A stretch of DNA of 56,106 nt from positions 1 to 56,106 of the forward strand of contig JAFRXH010000089.1 of assembly GCA_017437785.1 (NCBI GenBank), given 5' to 3'. A model generated the notes under the pieces. The model saw only the letters and a list, made by a program, of their open reading frames with translations, was not told where the DNA came from and searched no databases. Position 1 is the stretch's first letter. Each line of letters begins with the position of its first letter. Origin of the DNA: Lachnospiraceae bacterium (GTDB lineage Bacteria; Bacillota; Clostridia; Lachnospirales; Lachnospiraceae). Below, piece after piece: positions 27,173-35,655 of this stretch. Position numbers and translations under genes: made by a program.

Positions 27173-27471
27173 TTATTTCACTTTACGCTTAACGATCTTG
27201 AAGCTTCCCGAACACATACCGCTGTATTTACTGTCTTCCTTTGCGGTAAGGATAATTGTTGCCTTGCCTTTCTCTACGTTATCGGCATAGGTCATATGGT
27301 CAGGATCGAACCGTCTATGGAATATGTGGCATTCTCCCCGCAGGTACCGGCCTCCAATATATCATAAGCAGCTGCCCTCAGCGAAAGCTGCGGCAGCTGC
27401 AATTCTCCTGCTATCATGACCAGCGTCATGATTTATGAGATGATCCTGTTTTTAATATGTTTGTTTTTCAT
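27173..27471 (-). pseudogene. Remnant of a BspA-like / Ig-like surface protein gene
   Basis: Reading from ATG 27471 (AAGGAG upstream) gives MKNKHIKNRIIS, an in-frame TAA, then a hydrophobic signal-like stretch ending LRAAAYD. Next comes EAGTCGENATYSIDGS, the typical opening of BspA-type leucine-rich-repeat proteins, and then a TGA. The last 40 codons before TAA 27173 read YADNVEKGKATIILTAKEDS and continue to FKIVKRKVK. This closely matches the end of the 2346-aa protein (YADNVKKGKKATMIITAKED, ending FKIVARKVK). A large internal deletion evidently joined the start and end of a longer gene, with two stops fixed since. The RBS and terminator are still present. Confidence 0.85.
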
Positions 27472-27536
27472 AGTACTGCTCTCCTTAATAGCCTGTTCCT
27501 TACTGCTTTATCCCGTACAGCTCAGCTCTGTACTAC

Positions 27537-27902
27537 TCAATCCTGTACTGCGTCAAATATGAATTCTGCCTCTTCCTCGGTAAGCTCTGCAGCCACAGCC
27601 ACATTAGCGTCCTTATCGATGATATACCAGTCGGTACCGTCATTCATGTAGCCTAATACCAGCTCCCCTACTCTTATCAGCATAAGGGGCGTACCGTCAT
27701 CCAGCTCATCCTCGGTAACTTCATAATCTGCTATTGCTTCTTCACTTCCGTTGTTAAGATACGCCATCTGCTCCCCATCATCCGAATAGAAAAAGCAGAT
27801 GAACAGATCGCTGTTACCGTCATTCGCATAAAAGCCGCTGTCATAAGTCCACTTATCCCCCTGCAGCATGTCATGTACATCAGAAAACATTCCCTTGCTC
27901 AT
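27537..27902 (-). CDS. Hypothetical acidic protein (121 aa)
   Basis: A 121-residue soluble, strongly acidic protein with no signal peptide or membrane segment. It alternates short beta-like strands (SDLFICFFYSDDGEQMAYL, TPLMLIRVGELVLGYM, TDWYIIDKDANVAV) and ends in an acidic helix (LTEEEAEFIFDAVQD). I do not recognise the family. A plausible but weak GGTAAGGA site precedes ATG 27902. It lies between the surface-protein remnant and a gene-free stretch and has no obvious partner. The steady coding pattern and clear ends support a real gene. Confidence 0.6.
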   Translation of the reverse strand: MSKGMFSDVHDMLQGDKWTYDSGFYANDGNSDLFICFFYSDDGEQMAYLNNGSEEAIADYEVTEDELDDGTPLMLIRVGELVLGYMNDGTDWYIIDKDANVAVAAELTEEEAEFIFDAVQD

Positions 27903-28160
27903 TTTCCTTACCGCCTTTCATTTTTATAGTTTTTTGTATGTGGCATTTTATGCCGTTTCCCCACTTACATAGGCCTTCCATCGAGCATGATAGCATACTT
28001 TAATGAAGGATGCCACAAAAAACTGATCATTAGCTGCCGGCAATAATCTATCCCATCCATAAGGGACATGAACATAACATCTGAGCGGGAGGTTGGAATG
28101 CCTCCGAAAGATCGTTTACATTTAATTCATATGGAATAAGTCACCTCGCCCAAACGACCA

Positions 28161-28194
28161 GAAACGCCGGAGAGCTGCAACTCTCCGGCGTTTC
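28161..28194. terminator. Very strong 14-bp stem-loop in the gene-free stretch
   Basis: GAAACGCCGGAGAG pairs perfectly with CTCTCCGGCGTTTC around CTGCAA. Only short T runs flank it (TTTC on either strand, within the stem). It may terminate an unannotated plus-strand RNA or block antisense transcription toward the 121-aa gene. Confidence 0.6.
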
Positions 28195-28263
28195 ATTGTG
28201 CAAATATGTGCAATAAATATAGACTTTCTATGTCTGCTATGATAATAACACCCTGCTTACGCA

Positions 28264-28290
28264 GTGTCAATGTTTTTTATCTGATATAAT
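28264..28290 (+). promoter_or_regulatory. Promoter of tmcAL
   Basis: GTGTCA, a short 15-bp spacer and a perfect TATAAT (28285-28290) preceded by the extended TGn element. The start codon lies about 50 bp downstream. Confidence 0.55.
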
Positions 28291-28338
28291 CCCGTTCCCC
28301 AAAAACTTCTGCTCACAAACATAGGAAGTTATGATAAA

Positions 28339-29553
28339 ATGATCTTCATGAAAACTATAGGTATCATCGCAGAATTTAACCCCTTCCATACGGGGCATGA
28401 ATATATCATGAAAGCCGCGCGCGAAGTATACTGTGCAGATCAGCTCGTTGTAGTTATGAGCGGTGACCATGTACAGCGCGGTGAGCCGGCCATCATCGAT
28501 AAGTATGCCAGGGCTAAGGCTGCACTGTGTGCAGGTGCCGATCTGGTGCTGGAACTGCCGATGGTATATGCTACCGGCAGCGCGCAGTATTTCGCCCGGG
28601 GAGCCGTGTCCGCTCTCTTAAGCTGCGCCTGTGTAGACGCACTTTTATTCGGCAGTGAGTGCGGCAGTATAGATATCCTAAAGGAGCTTGCTTTTGGAAA
28701 TACCGCAGCCGATAAAGCTATCTCAGATGAAACGTTATCCGGCTTAAGCTCCGCCACAGGGATCCATGACGGGCACTTTACACCTAATGAGCTGCGCCTG
28801 TCCCCCAACGATCTGCTTGCCGTTGAATATCTAAAGGCCCTTGAATATTTCGGATCAGATATTATCCCGTTGACGATCCCAAGGATAGGGACTCCGCATA
28901 ACGAAACTATGGCAAGTGATACCTATGCTTCTGCAAGCGCCCTGAGGCAGATGCTCTCCACCGGCGATGCAGACTCCGCAGGCAATATGATCTCCGCATA
29001 CATGCCGGAATACGCCTGCGATATACTCTCCGGGTATATATCAAGCAGGCAGCTCTTAACTGCAGATGCCTATTCGGACGCCCTCTTTACCGTGCTGCTC
29101 CAAAACAGGCCGGCAGGATATGCCGGATTTTTCGATGTTTTTGACGATCTGTCAGATAAGATAATATCAAAGCTTGAAGGATTTTCTTCCTTCACAGCCT
29201 TTATAAACAGCCTTAAATCAAAGGATATCAGCTACAGCCATTTAAGCCGCGCGCTTTTACATATCCTGCTGGGCATTAAGAAAAGCGATGTCGATCTGCT
29301 TTCGCAATACTACGACTATTGCCCCTGGCTGAGGATACTTGGGCTTAAGAAAGACGCAGGCATACTTAGCCTGATCAAACGCTCAGCCAAACGCCCGCTG
29401 CTTTCCAAACTGGCCGACTCGGATAAACTGTTGGACAGCAACCTGCTGTCTGTTCTGGCTACTGACATCTCTGCGTCGGAATTATACAGCTACCATTCCA
29501 AGAAAAAAAGCGGCTTCGTTTCCGAATACCGCCGCGGGATAGTCATTCTTTAG
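28339..29553 (+). CDS. tmcAL: tRNA(Met) cytidine acetate ligase
   Basis: A 404-residue protein of the YlbM/DUF795 family. It makes N4-acetylcytidine at the elongator tRNA-Met anticodon wobble base from acetate and ATP. The nucleotidyltransferase motif IIAEFNPFHTGHEYI near the N-terminus, SGDHVQRGEPAI, DLVLELPMVYATGSAQYFA and GTPHNETMAS are diagnostic. The first ATG is 28339; ATG 28348 gives the family-like MKTIGII start and is equally plausible. AGGAAG at 28323-28328 could serve either. It ends in TAG and overlaps the end of the convergent nth gene by 11 bp. It is one of the few plus-strand genes. Confidence 0.93.
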   Translation: MIFMKTIGIIAEFNPFHTGHEYIMKAAREVYCADQLVVVMSGDHVQRGEPAIIDKYARAKAALCAGADLVLELPMVYATGSAQYFARGAVSALLSCACVDALLFGSECGSIDILKELAFGNTAADKAISDETLSGLSSATGIHDGHFTPNELRLSPNDLLAVEYLKALEYFGSDIIPLTIPRIGTPHNETMASDTYASASALRQMLSTGDADSAGNMISAYMPEYACDILSGYISSRQLLTADAYSDALFTVLLQNRPAGYAGFFDVFDDLSDKIISKLEGFSSFTAFINSLKSKDISYSHLSRALLHILLGIKKSDVDLLSQYYDYCPWLRILGLKKDAGILSLIKRSAKRPLLSKLADSDKLLDSNLLSVLATDISASELYSYHSKKKSGFVSEYRRGIVIL

Positions 29554-30163
29554 AAGGACATATATCCTTCAGAAAGCACTCCCTGCATTTGGGCGATCTG
29601 GCCGTGCAAAAGCTGCGTCCCAGCGCTATGAACTGAATATTGCATAGTATCCAGTGATCCTTCGGCAGCTTCTTCATCAAGTCATATTCGACTTTTTCGG
29701 GATCGGTATTTTCGCTAAGTCCAAATCGTCTGGCCAGGCGCCCGACATGCGTATCCACAACTATGCTGGGGATACGGTAGATATTTCCGCGTATCACATT
29801 GGCTGTCTTTCTGCCCACTCCCGGCAGTGTTACCAGCTTGTCTATATCCGAAGGCACTTCCCCGTCATATTCGGCTATAAGCTTTTTACAGCATGCAATG
29901 ATATTCTTTGCCTTGTTATGATAAAAGCCGGTAGAGTGTATATCCTCTTCCAGCTCTTTAATATCCGCCTGTGCGAACGCCTCCACAGACGGATATTTTT
30001 TAAACAGATCTTTGGTGACCAGATTGACTCTTGCATCGGTACACTGTGCACTTAAGATGGTGGCGATCAAAAGCTGCCAGGCCTCTTCGTGTTCAAGATA
30101 GCAAAAGAGCTCTGTTCCATATTCCTTATCCAGGCGTTTTAACAGCTCCTTAATCTTTATCAT
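29543..30163 (-). CDS. nth: Endonuclease III
   Basis: A 206-residue DNA glycosylase/AP lyase that removes oxidised pyrimidines. The helix-hairpin-helix LPGVGRKTANVI carries the catalytic Lys, and VDTHVGRLARRFGL carries the catalytic Asp. The [4Fe-4S] cluster cysteines are Cys186, 193, 196 and 202 (C-x6-C-x2-C-x5-C). Length is standard. The start overlaps the stop of the upstream 73-77-aa ORF by 4 bp (ATGA), so the two are translationally coupled. Confidence 0.96.
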   Translation of the reverse strand: MIKIKELLKRLDKEYGTELFCYLEHEEAWQLLIATILSAQCTDARVNLVTKDLFKKYPSVEAFAQADIKELEEDIHSTGFYHNKAKNIIACCKKLIAEYDGEVPSDIDKLVTLPGVGRKTANVIRGNIYRIPSIVVDTHVGRLARRFGLSENTDPEKVEYDLMKKLPKDHWILCNIQFIALGRSFCTARSPKCRECFLKDICPSKE

Positions 30164-30393
30164 GTCTCTTCATCATCCTTCTTAAGTGTCAGATCGGAAT
30201 ACATGTCCAGCTTGGCCACGATGCGGCTGGCGTCATCTCCGTAGATCCTGCTGCCTCTGTGTGACACCAGCGGCTCTCCTTCGCGCTGCTCATCCACCTC
30301 TACGCTCATGCGCATGGTCCCCGAAGCCACCTCTTTATCCAGATGTGCCAATATGGATTCTATTCTCTCGTCTTCTGCCATATCCTTTCTCAT
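30160..30393 (-). CDS. Small protein coupled to nth (73-77 aa, function unknown)
   Basis: A 77-residue charged protein if it starts at ATG 30393, or 73 residues from ATG 30381. Neither start has an ideal binding site: AAGGAG sits only 1 nt before the first, and GAAAGG 2 nt before the second. The sequence has short strands (TMRMSVEVDEQREGEP, RIVAKLDMYSDLTLK) and no motif I recognise. Its ATGA overlap with nth shows co-translation. A role in DNA repair would be guesswork. Confidence 0.65.
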   Translation of the reverse strand: MRKDMAEDERIESILAHLDKEVASGTMRMSVEVDEQREGEPLVSHRGSRIYGDDASRIVAKLDMYSDLTLKKDDEET

Positions 30394-30425
30394 GCTCCTT
30401 CCGGCTCTTTTGCCTCAATACAAAG

Positions 30426-30452
30426 CGATGCCCGCTAAACAGCCGGGCATCG
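30426..30452 (-). terminator. Hairpin terminator after ilvB
   Basis: CGATGCCCG pairs with CGGGCATCG across a 9-nt loop, about 20 bp after the ilvB stop. On the minus strand it is followed only by CTTTGTATTG, so the U-tract is weak. Confidence 0.6.
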
Positions 30453-30474
30453 TTTACAGTATATATAATTTCTA

Positions 30475-32196
30475 TCAGCCCTGTCTGGCCTTAAGATCAT
30501 CTGCATCAAACACAGCTTCCAGAGGCTGTCCGCCGGGAACCATGGGATAAACCTTATCATCTTCTTTGATGACGCAGTCGATAACTACAGGCCCCTTAGC
30601 CTTGATGGCTTTCTTGAGCACATCCGCCAGCTCTTCTTTCTGGGTAACACGGTAAGCCGTACAGCCAAGCGCTTCCGCAACCTTAACATAATCGACCTTA
30701 TCTTCCAGAACGGTCTGCGAATAACGCTGCCCGTAGAAAAGGGTCTGCCACTGTCTAACCATACCCAGCACATGGTTATTGATGATTATCTCTATGATGG
30801 GCACCTGATAACGTGATGCCGTAGCCAGCTCCTGCATGTTCATTCTGAAGCATCCGTCACCGGCGATATTAACACAGATCTTATCGGGACGGCCGTACTT
30901 TGCGCCTATGCAGGCCCCCAGGCCATAACCCATGGTTCCCAGGCCGCCGCTTGATAAGAAGGTCCTGGGCTCGGTATATTTGTAGAACTGTGCAGCCCAT
31001 ATCTGATGCTGTCCCACATCGGTAGTGATAACCGCCTTGCCTTTGGTCACATCATAAAGGGTCTCTATCACATAGGGGCAGGTAAGACGTGAATGAGGAT
31101 AGGTAAGGGGCATCTTTTCTTTCATCTCCTTGATCTTATCCATCCATTCCCTGTGATCCTGCTTTGTAAGCTTTTTATTGATGATCGTGAGCACTTCCTT
31201 AAGATCGCCTACTACAGAAGCCGCGGTGCGTACATTCTTATTTATCTCCGCAGCATCTATATCGATATGCAGTATCTTTGCCTTGGGCGCAAAGGTCTTG
31301 GGATTAGAGACCACACGGTCGGAAAAACGTGCTCCAAGAGCGATGAGCAGATCACATTTGCTCACGCCTATATTGGTGGTCTTGGTACCGTGCATGCCTA
31401 TCATACCGGTATAATTATCTGCAGTGCCGTCGTAAGCTCCCTTTCCCATAAGACTGTCGCATACAGGTGCGTCCAGCTTCTTTGCAAATTCTGCCACTTC
31501 CTTTGTAGCACCGGATATTATCGCGCCGCCGCCCACATATATGAAAGGACGCTCGGAGGCTTTTATAAGCTCTATGGCCTTATCGATATCCTCATCCGTA
31601 TAACGTTTTTCAAGCTTAAGAGTTGAAGGCTTTGCTTTCTTATAAGCGCATTTTGCAGCAGTAACATCCTTGGTTATATCGACCAGCACAGGACCGGGAC
31701 GCCCGCTTCTTGCGATCGCAAAAGCCTTGCGTATGGTATCTGCCAGCACATTGACATCCTTTACCATAAAGCTGTGCTTGGTGATGGGCATGGTCACGCC
31801 TGCGATATCCACCTCCTGGAAGGTATCCTTGCCAAGCCATGGAAGGGTAACATTACAGGTGATAGCCACTAAAGGTACGCTGTCCATATGAGCCGTAGCG
31901 ATACCGGTTACCAGGTTGGTCGCTCCGGGGCCGGATGTAGCCATACATACGCCCACCTTGCCGGTAGCGCGCGCATAACCGTCTGCCGCATGGGCAGCGC
32001 CCTGCTCATGACTGGTCAGCACATGATTGATCTCATCCGCATGACGATAAAGCTCGTCGTAGATATTAAGGATAGTTCCTCCGGGATAACCGAATACGGT
32101 ATCCACACCCTGCTCCTTAAGACACTCTATAACTATCTGGGAACCCGAAAGCTCCTGAACTGCTGCCGAAGCAGTTTTAGTCTTTTTTGCTGCCAT
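30475..32196 (-). CDS. ilvB: Acetolactate synthase large subunit
   Basis: A 573-residue TPP/FAD/Mg enzyme, first common step of valine, leucine and isoleucine synthesis. HEQGAAHAADGYARA contains the catalytic Glu. The Mg-TPP motif GDGCFRMNMQELATA followed by INNHVLGMV is clear. The protein has the full three-domain layout without a fused regulatory ACT domain, and no ilvN regulatory subunit is adjacent in the window. ilvD lies about 55 bp upstream in the same direction. The small GATCC-TTTTTA-GGATC inverted repeat between them is a minor feature without a U-tract. Confidence 0.95.
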   Translation of the reverse strand: MAAKKTKTASAAVQELSGSQIVIECLKEQGVDTVFGYPGGTILNIYDELYRHADEINHVLTSHEQGAAHAADGYARATGKVGVCMATSGPGATNLVTGIATAHMDSVPLVAITCNVTLPWLGKDTFQEVDIAGVTMPITKHSFMVKDVNVLADTIRKAFAIARSGRPGPVLVDITKDVTAAKCAYKKAKPSTLKLEKRYTDEDIDKAIELIKASERPFIYVGGGAIISGATKEVAEFAKKLDAPVCDSLMGKGAYDGTADNYTGMIGMHGTKTTNIGVSKCDLLIALGARFSDRVVSNPKTFAPKAKILHIDIDAAEINKNVRTAASVVGDLKEVLTIINKKLTKQDHREWMDKIKEMKEKMPLTYPHSRLTCPYVIETLYDVTKGKAVITTDVGQHQIWAAQFYKYTEPRTFLSSGGLGTMGYGLGACIGAKYGRPDKICVNIAGDGCFRMNMQELATASRYQVPIIEIIINNHVLGMVRQWQTLFYGQRYSQTVLEDKVDYVKVAEALGCTAYRVTQKEELADVLKKAIKAKGPVVIDCVIKEDDKVYPMVPGGQPLEAVFDADDLKARQG

Positions 32197-32252
32197 GAGT
32201 TTACTCTCCTTATTGATATTCTTATTGTAAGATCCTTTTTAGGATCACATTG

Positions 32253-33923
32253 TCAGGCTTTGCCGGGTACCTTAAGTATCGCGCCCTGATTACCGGATGT
32301 TACCAGCTCGCGGTAGCGTGCCAGATAACCGGTAAGATGCTGCTCCTTAGGCTGCCACTTTGCGCGTCTGGCTGCCAGTTCCTCATCGGAAACCTTCATC
32401 TCGAGCTTATTGTTAGGTATATCGATGGAAATGATATCGCCTTCCTCAACAAGCGCGATAGGTCCGCCTACAGCGGCCTCAGGAGATACATGTCCTATGG
32501 ATGCACCGCGGCTTGCGCCCGAGAAACGTCCGTCGGTTATAAGTGCTACGGATGAACCGAGTCCCATACCTGCAATAGCAGATGTAGGATTGAGCATCTC
32601 TCTCATGCCGGGGCCGCCCTTAGGGCCTTCATAACGGATCACGACCACGTCACCGGCTACTATCTTACCGCCCTTGATGGCTGCTATAGCATCTTCTTCG
32701 CAGTCGAATACTCTTGCAGGTCCTTCATGCACCATCATCTCGGGTACAACGGCGCTTCTCTTTACAACGCCACTATCCGGAGCCAGGTTGCCCTTGAGCA
32801 CTGCTATGCCGCCGGTAGGGCTGTAAGGATTCTCTACGGGTCTGATGACTTCGGGATCCAGATTCACGCAGCCCTTTATATTCTCCGCAACGGTCTTGCC
32901 GCTTACGGTGATCAGATCTGTATATAATAAGTCTTTCTTGCAAAGCTCATTCATAACCGCATATACGCCGCCGGCCTCGTTCAGATCCTCCATATAGGTA
33001 GGGCCTGCAGGTGCTAAATGGCACAGGTTGGGGGTCTTTGCGGAAAGCTCATTTGCTATATCAAGGTTAAGTTCCACACCTGCCTCATGCGCTATAGCAG
33101 GCAGATGCAGCATGGAATTGGTGGAGCAGCCCAGCGCCATATCTACGGTAAGTGCGTTCATGAATGCCTTCTCTGTCATGATATCGCGGGGTCTTATATT
33201 CTTCTCTACCAGTTCCATTATCTTCATTCCGGCATGCTTTGCCAGACGGATACGCTCTGAATAAACAGCCGGAATGGTACCGTTGCCCTTAAGCCCCATG
33301 CCAAGAGCTTCGGTAAGGCAGTTCATTGAATTGGCCGTATACATACCCGAACATGAACCGCAGGAAGGACATACCTTCTCTTCAAACTCTTCAAGATCCT
33401 CTTCAGTGATCTTTCCGGCAGCCAGCTCACCTACAGCTTCGAACATTGATGATAAGCTGCGCTTGCGTCCCTTTACATGGCCGGCCAGCATGGGGCCGCC
33501 GCTCACAAAGATCGTAGGGATATTTACACGTGCTGCTGCCATTAACAGTCCGGGCACATTCTTATCACAGTTGGGGATCATTACCAGACCGTCAAAACCG
33601 TGTGCCATAGCCATACACTCGGTAGAATCAGCGATCAGATCACGCGTTACCAGCGAGTACTTCATTCCTATATGTCCCATCGCGATACCGTCACATACAG
33701 CAATGGCCGGGAATACAACAGGCATGCCGCCTGCCATAGCCACACCCATCTTCACAGCCTCTGTGATCTTATCCAGGTTCATATGGCCGGGTACTATCTC
33801 ATTAAAGGAAGATACGATACCTATCATGGGCCGCTGTCTCTCTTCCTTTGTAAAACCTAAAGCATTGAACAGACTCCTGTGAGGCGCCTGCGCGGTTCCG
33901 CATTTAACACTGTCGCTTCTCAT
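32253..33923 (-). CDS. ilvD: Dihydroxy-acid dehydratase
   Basis: A 556-residue iron-sulfur dehydratase of branched-chain amino acid synthesis (dihydroxy acid to 2-keto acid). Motifs with cluster cysteines are visible: [10 protein letters not shown] and [17 protein letters not shown], plus SFNEIVPGH and [19 protein letters not shown]. Length is standard. The ribosome binding site AAGGAG lies inside the last codons of the 36-aa ORF that starts at the end of leuB, so leuB, the small ORF and ilvD form a coupled series. Confidence 0.97.
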   Translation of the reverse strand: MRSDSVKCGTAQAPHRSLFNALGFTKEERQRPMIGIVSSFNEIVPGHMNLDKITEAVKMGVAMAGGMPVVFPAIAVCDGIAMGHIGMKYSLVTRDLIADSTECMAMAHGFDGLVMIPNCDKNVPGLLMAAARVNIPTIFVSGGPMLAGHVKGRKRSLSSMFEAVGELAAGKITEEDLEEFEEKVCPSCGSCSGMYTANSMNCLTEALGMGLKGNGTIPAVYSERIRLAKHAGMKIMELVEKNIRPRDIMTEKAFMNALTVDMALGCSTNSMLHLPAIAHEAGVELNLDIANELSAKTPNLCHLAPAGPTYMEDLNEAGGVYAVMNELCKKDLLYTDLITVSGKTVAENIKGCVNLDPEVIRPVENPYSPTGGIAVLKGNLAPDSGVVKRSAVVPEMMVHEGPARVFDCEEDAIAAIKGGKIVAGDVVVIRYEGPKGGPGMREMLNPTSAIAGMGLGSSVALITDGRFSGASRGASIGHVSPEAAVGGPIALVEEGDIISIDIPNNKLEMKVSDEELAARRAKWQPKEQHLTGYLARYRELVTSGNQGAILKVPGKA

Positions 33924-33924
33924 T

Positions 33925-34035
33925 TTAACCGTCTCCTTTTCTTTTCTTATCTTTCTTTATGCCTATGATAATGGCAATACATAGCAATAAAAACTTAAGC
34001 AGATCCCATTTTGCGTCCAAAAGAAATTTCTTCAT
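33925..34035 (-). CDS. 36-aa single-helix membrane protein between leuB and ilvD
   Basis: This ORF starts at ATG 34035-34033, overlapping the leuB stop as TGATG, and ends at TAA one base before the ilvD start codon. Its last codons contain the AAGGAG site for ilvD. The product has [14 protein letters not shown], then a hydrophobic core [12 protein letters not shown], then a very basic end ([10 protein letters not shown]). This is a single membrane helix with a positive-inside tail. It is too short for default gene calling. It may be a genuine small membrane protein, or merely carry ribosomes into ilvD (translational coupling). I do not recognise it as a known family. Confidence 0.5.
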   Translation of the reverse strand: MKKFLLDAKWDLLKFLLLCIAIIIGIKKDKKRKGDG

Positions 34036-35120
34036 CAAGCTATACGCTCTGCTATCAGACTGCCCATCTCCGTGCAGCCCACCTTAGTGCAGCCTTCGCT
34101 GAAGATATCTCCCGTGCGGAAGCCTTCCTTAAGTACCTTATCCACTGCTGCATCGATGGCATCGGCTTCCTTATCCAGATCGAAGGAATAACGCAGCATC
34201 ATGGATGCGGAAAGGATAGTTGCAATAGGATTGGCAATATCCTTGCCTGCTATATCGGGCGCCGATCCATGGCTGGGCTCGTAGAGTCCGAACTTCGTAT
34301 CATTAAGCGATGCGCTGGCAAGCATTCCTATCGAACCTGTTACCATGCTGGCCTCATCCGATAAGATATCGCCGAACATGTTCTCGGTAAGTATCACATC
34401 AAACTGTGAAGGATCACGCACCAGCTGCATTGCGCAGTTATCTACCAGCATATGCTCAACCGTAACTTCCGGGTAGTTCTTTGCCACTTCGTTGACAACG
34501 GCTCTCCAAAGTCTGGAGGAATCCAGCACGTTTGCCTTATCAACGCTGGTCACCTTCTTACGGCGCTTCATCGCTATCTCAAAGCCCTTTATTGCTATAC
34601 GGCGTATCTCAGCCTCAGTATAGGTAAGGGTATCGATGGCTTTCTTCATGCCGTTTTCTTCAACGGTCTTTCTCTCACCGAAATACAGACCGCCGGTAAG
34701 CTCACGCATAATCAGCATATCAAAGCCTTTGACTGATATCTCTTCCTTTAAGGGGCAGGCTCCGCGCAGCTCGGGATAGAGTACGGCGGGGCGCAGATTT
34801 GCAAACAGATTGAGTGCCTTTCTTATCTTAAGAAGGCCTGCCTCGGGTCTCTTTTCCGGGGGCAGCTTATACCAGGGTGAAGTGTTGGTGTCTCCGCCTA
34901 TGGAGCCCATAAGCACGGCATCCGCTGCCTTTGCGGTAGCGATAGCCTCATCTGTCAGCGGCTCACCGCAGGCATCGATGGATGCGCCTCCCATTAAAAT
35001 ATCCGTGAATTTCATTTCGTGGCCGTATACTTCAGCCACCTTTTCAAGTACCCTTTTGGCCTGGCCCACTATTTCGGGACCTATGCCGTCACCGGGTATA
35101 CAGGTGATATTAAGTGTCAT
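34035..35120 (-). CDS. leuB: 3-isopropylmalate dehydrogenase
   Basis: A 361-residue NAD-dependent decarboxylating dehydrogenase of leucine synthesis. [13 protein letters not shown] at the N-terminus, MGSIGG, the substrate-binding Arg and Tyr regions ([26 protein letters not shown]) and the metal/NAD motif [15 protein letters not shown] followed by [10 protein letters not shown] are all present. Length is standard. leuA, leuC and leuD are not in the window. It lies between yajC (53 bp upstream) and the 36-aa ORF (overlapping stop/start). Confidence 0.97.
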   Translation of the reverse strand: MTLNITCIPGDGIGPEIVGQAKRVLEKVAEVYGHEMKFTDILMGGASIDACGEPLTDEAIATAKAADAVLMGSIGGDTNTSPWYKLPPEKRPEAGLLKIRKALNLFANLRPAVLYPELRGACPLKEEISVKGFDMLIMRELTGGLYFGERKTVEENGMKKAIDTLTYTEAEIRRIAIKGFEIAMKRRKKVTSVDKANVLDSSRLWRAVVNEVAKNYPEVTVEHMLVDNCAMQLVRDPSQFDVILTENMFGDILSDEASMVTGSIGMLASASLNDTKFGLYEPSHGSAPDIAGKDIANPIATILSASMMLRYSFDLDKEADAIDAAVDKVLKEGFRTGDIFSEGCTKVGCTEMGSLIAERIA

Positions 35121-35173
35121 GTTTTTATGCTCCTTTTTAATGAACTTCGGCTTGTCCTCATTAAGTACTCTAC

Positions 35174-35518
35174 TTATTTCTCTGCTTTTTCAACCTGAGC
35201 TATAGCGCTCTTTCTCATGGGGATGCGGCAGTTTTTGTTGCTTCCGAATTCTACGATAACGTCATCCTCGGTGATATCGATAAGAACGCCGTAGAAGCCG
35301 CTGGTGGTCACGACCACATCGCCCACTTCCATCTCCTTGAGCATCTCCTGCATTCTCTTCTGCTCCTTTTTCTGGGGACGCAGAAGCAGGAAATAGAAAA
35401 TAGCGATCATTGCCACTATGGATATGATATAGGAAAGTCCCAGTCCGCCCGCTGCACCTGCCTGAGCGCTTCCCGCAGCAGCGGCACCGTCAGTCAATAA
35501 CATTGATAAGATATTCAT
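35174..35518 (-). CDS. yajC: Preprotein translocase subunit YajC
   Basis: A 114-residue membrane protein with one helix (about residues 28-46, [19 protein letters not shown]), followed at once by the hallmark [14 protein letters not shown] and a small SH3-like domain ([18 protein letters not shown]). YajC associates with SecDF and the Sec channel. The usual neighbour tgt lies upstream, separated here by a hairpin and a promoter. The Ala/Gly-rich N-terminus ([16 protein letters not shown]) is typical of Lachnospiraceae homologues as I remember them. Confidence 0.95.
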   Translation of the reverse strand: MNILSMLLTDGAAAAGSAQAGAAGGLGLSYIISIVAMIAIFYFLLLRPQKKEQKRMQEMLKEMEVGDVVVTTSGFYGVLIDITEDDVIVEFGSNKNCRIPMRKSAIAQVEKAEK

Positions 35519-35559
35519 TTTATGTTCCTCCCTGTTTTGGTTTTAAAATATCGTTTCTA

Positions 35560-35588
35560 ATAATACACAAAAAAAAGCCCTGCCGCAA
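35560..35588 (-). promoter_or_regulatory. Putative promoter of yajC and the branched-chain genes
   Basis: On the minus strand TTGCGG (35588-35583), a 17-bp spacer containing T8, and TATTAT (35565-35560), about 42 bp before the yajC start. No T-box leader lies before leuB, ilvD or ilvB, so these may depend on this promoter. Confidence 0.45.
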
Positions 35589-35616
35589 GAGTATTTTTTG
35601 TTCCCCTTAACAGCCG

Positions 35617-35639
35617 GATCGCGCACTTACTGCGCGATC
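35617..35639 (-). terminator. Hairpin after tgt
   Basis: GATCGCGCA pairs perfectly with TGCGCGATC around CTTAC, 16 bp after the tgt stop. There is no U-tract directly behind it, so it may be a weak terminator or a 3'-end stabiliser. Confidence 0.45.
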
Positions 35640-35655
35640 AAGACCCAATAACATT

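Larger units (their letters stand above)
27903..28338. other. 436-bp gene-free stretch, possible unrecognised RNA
   Basis: No ORF with a ribosome binding site was found here. The stretch holds a small hairpin (GGAGG/CCTCC near 28090-28114), the strong 14-bp hairpin at 28161-28194 and the tmcAL promoter at the right end. With no protein gene on the plus strand before the strong hairpin, a short plus-strand transcript ending there is possible. I do not recognise 6S, SRP, tmRNA or RNase P features. Confidence 0.4.

Noticed and set aside
27290-27320. tRNA T-loop-like GGTTCGATCC on the minus strand
   Set aside because: It lies inside the surface-protein remnant (coding for DGSI), and no acceptor stem or anticodon arm fits around it.
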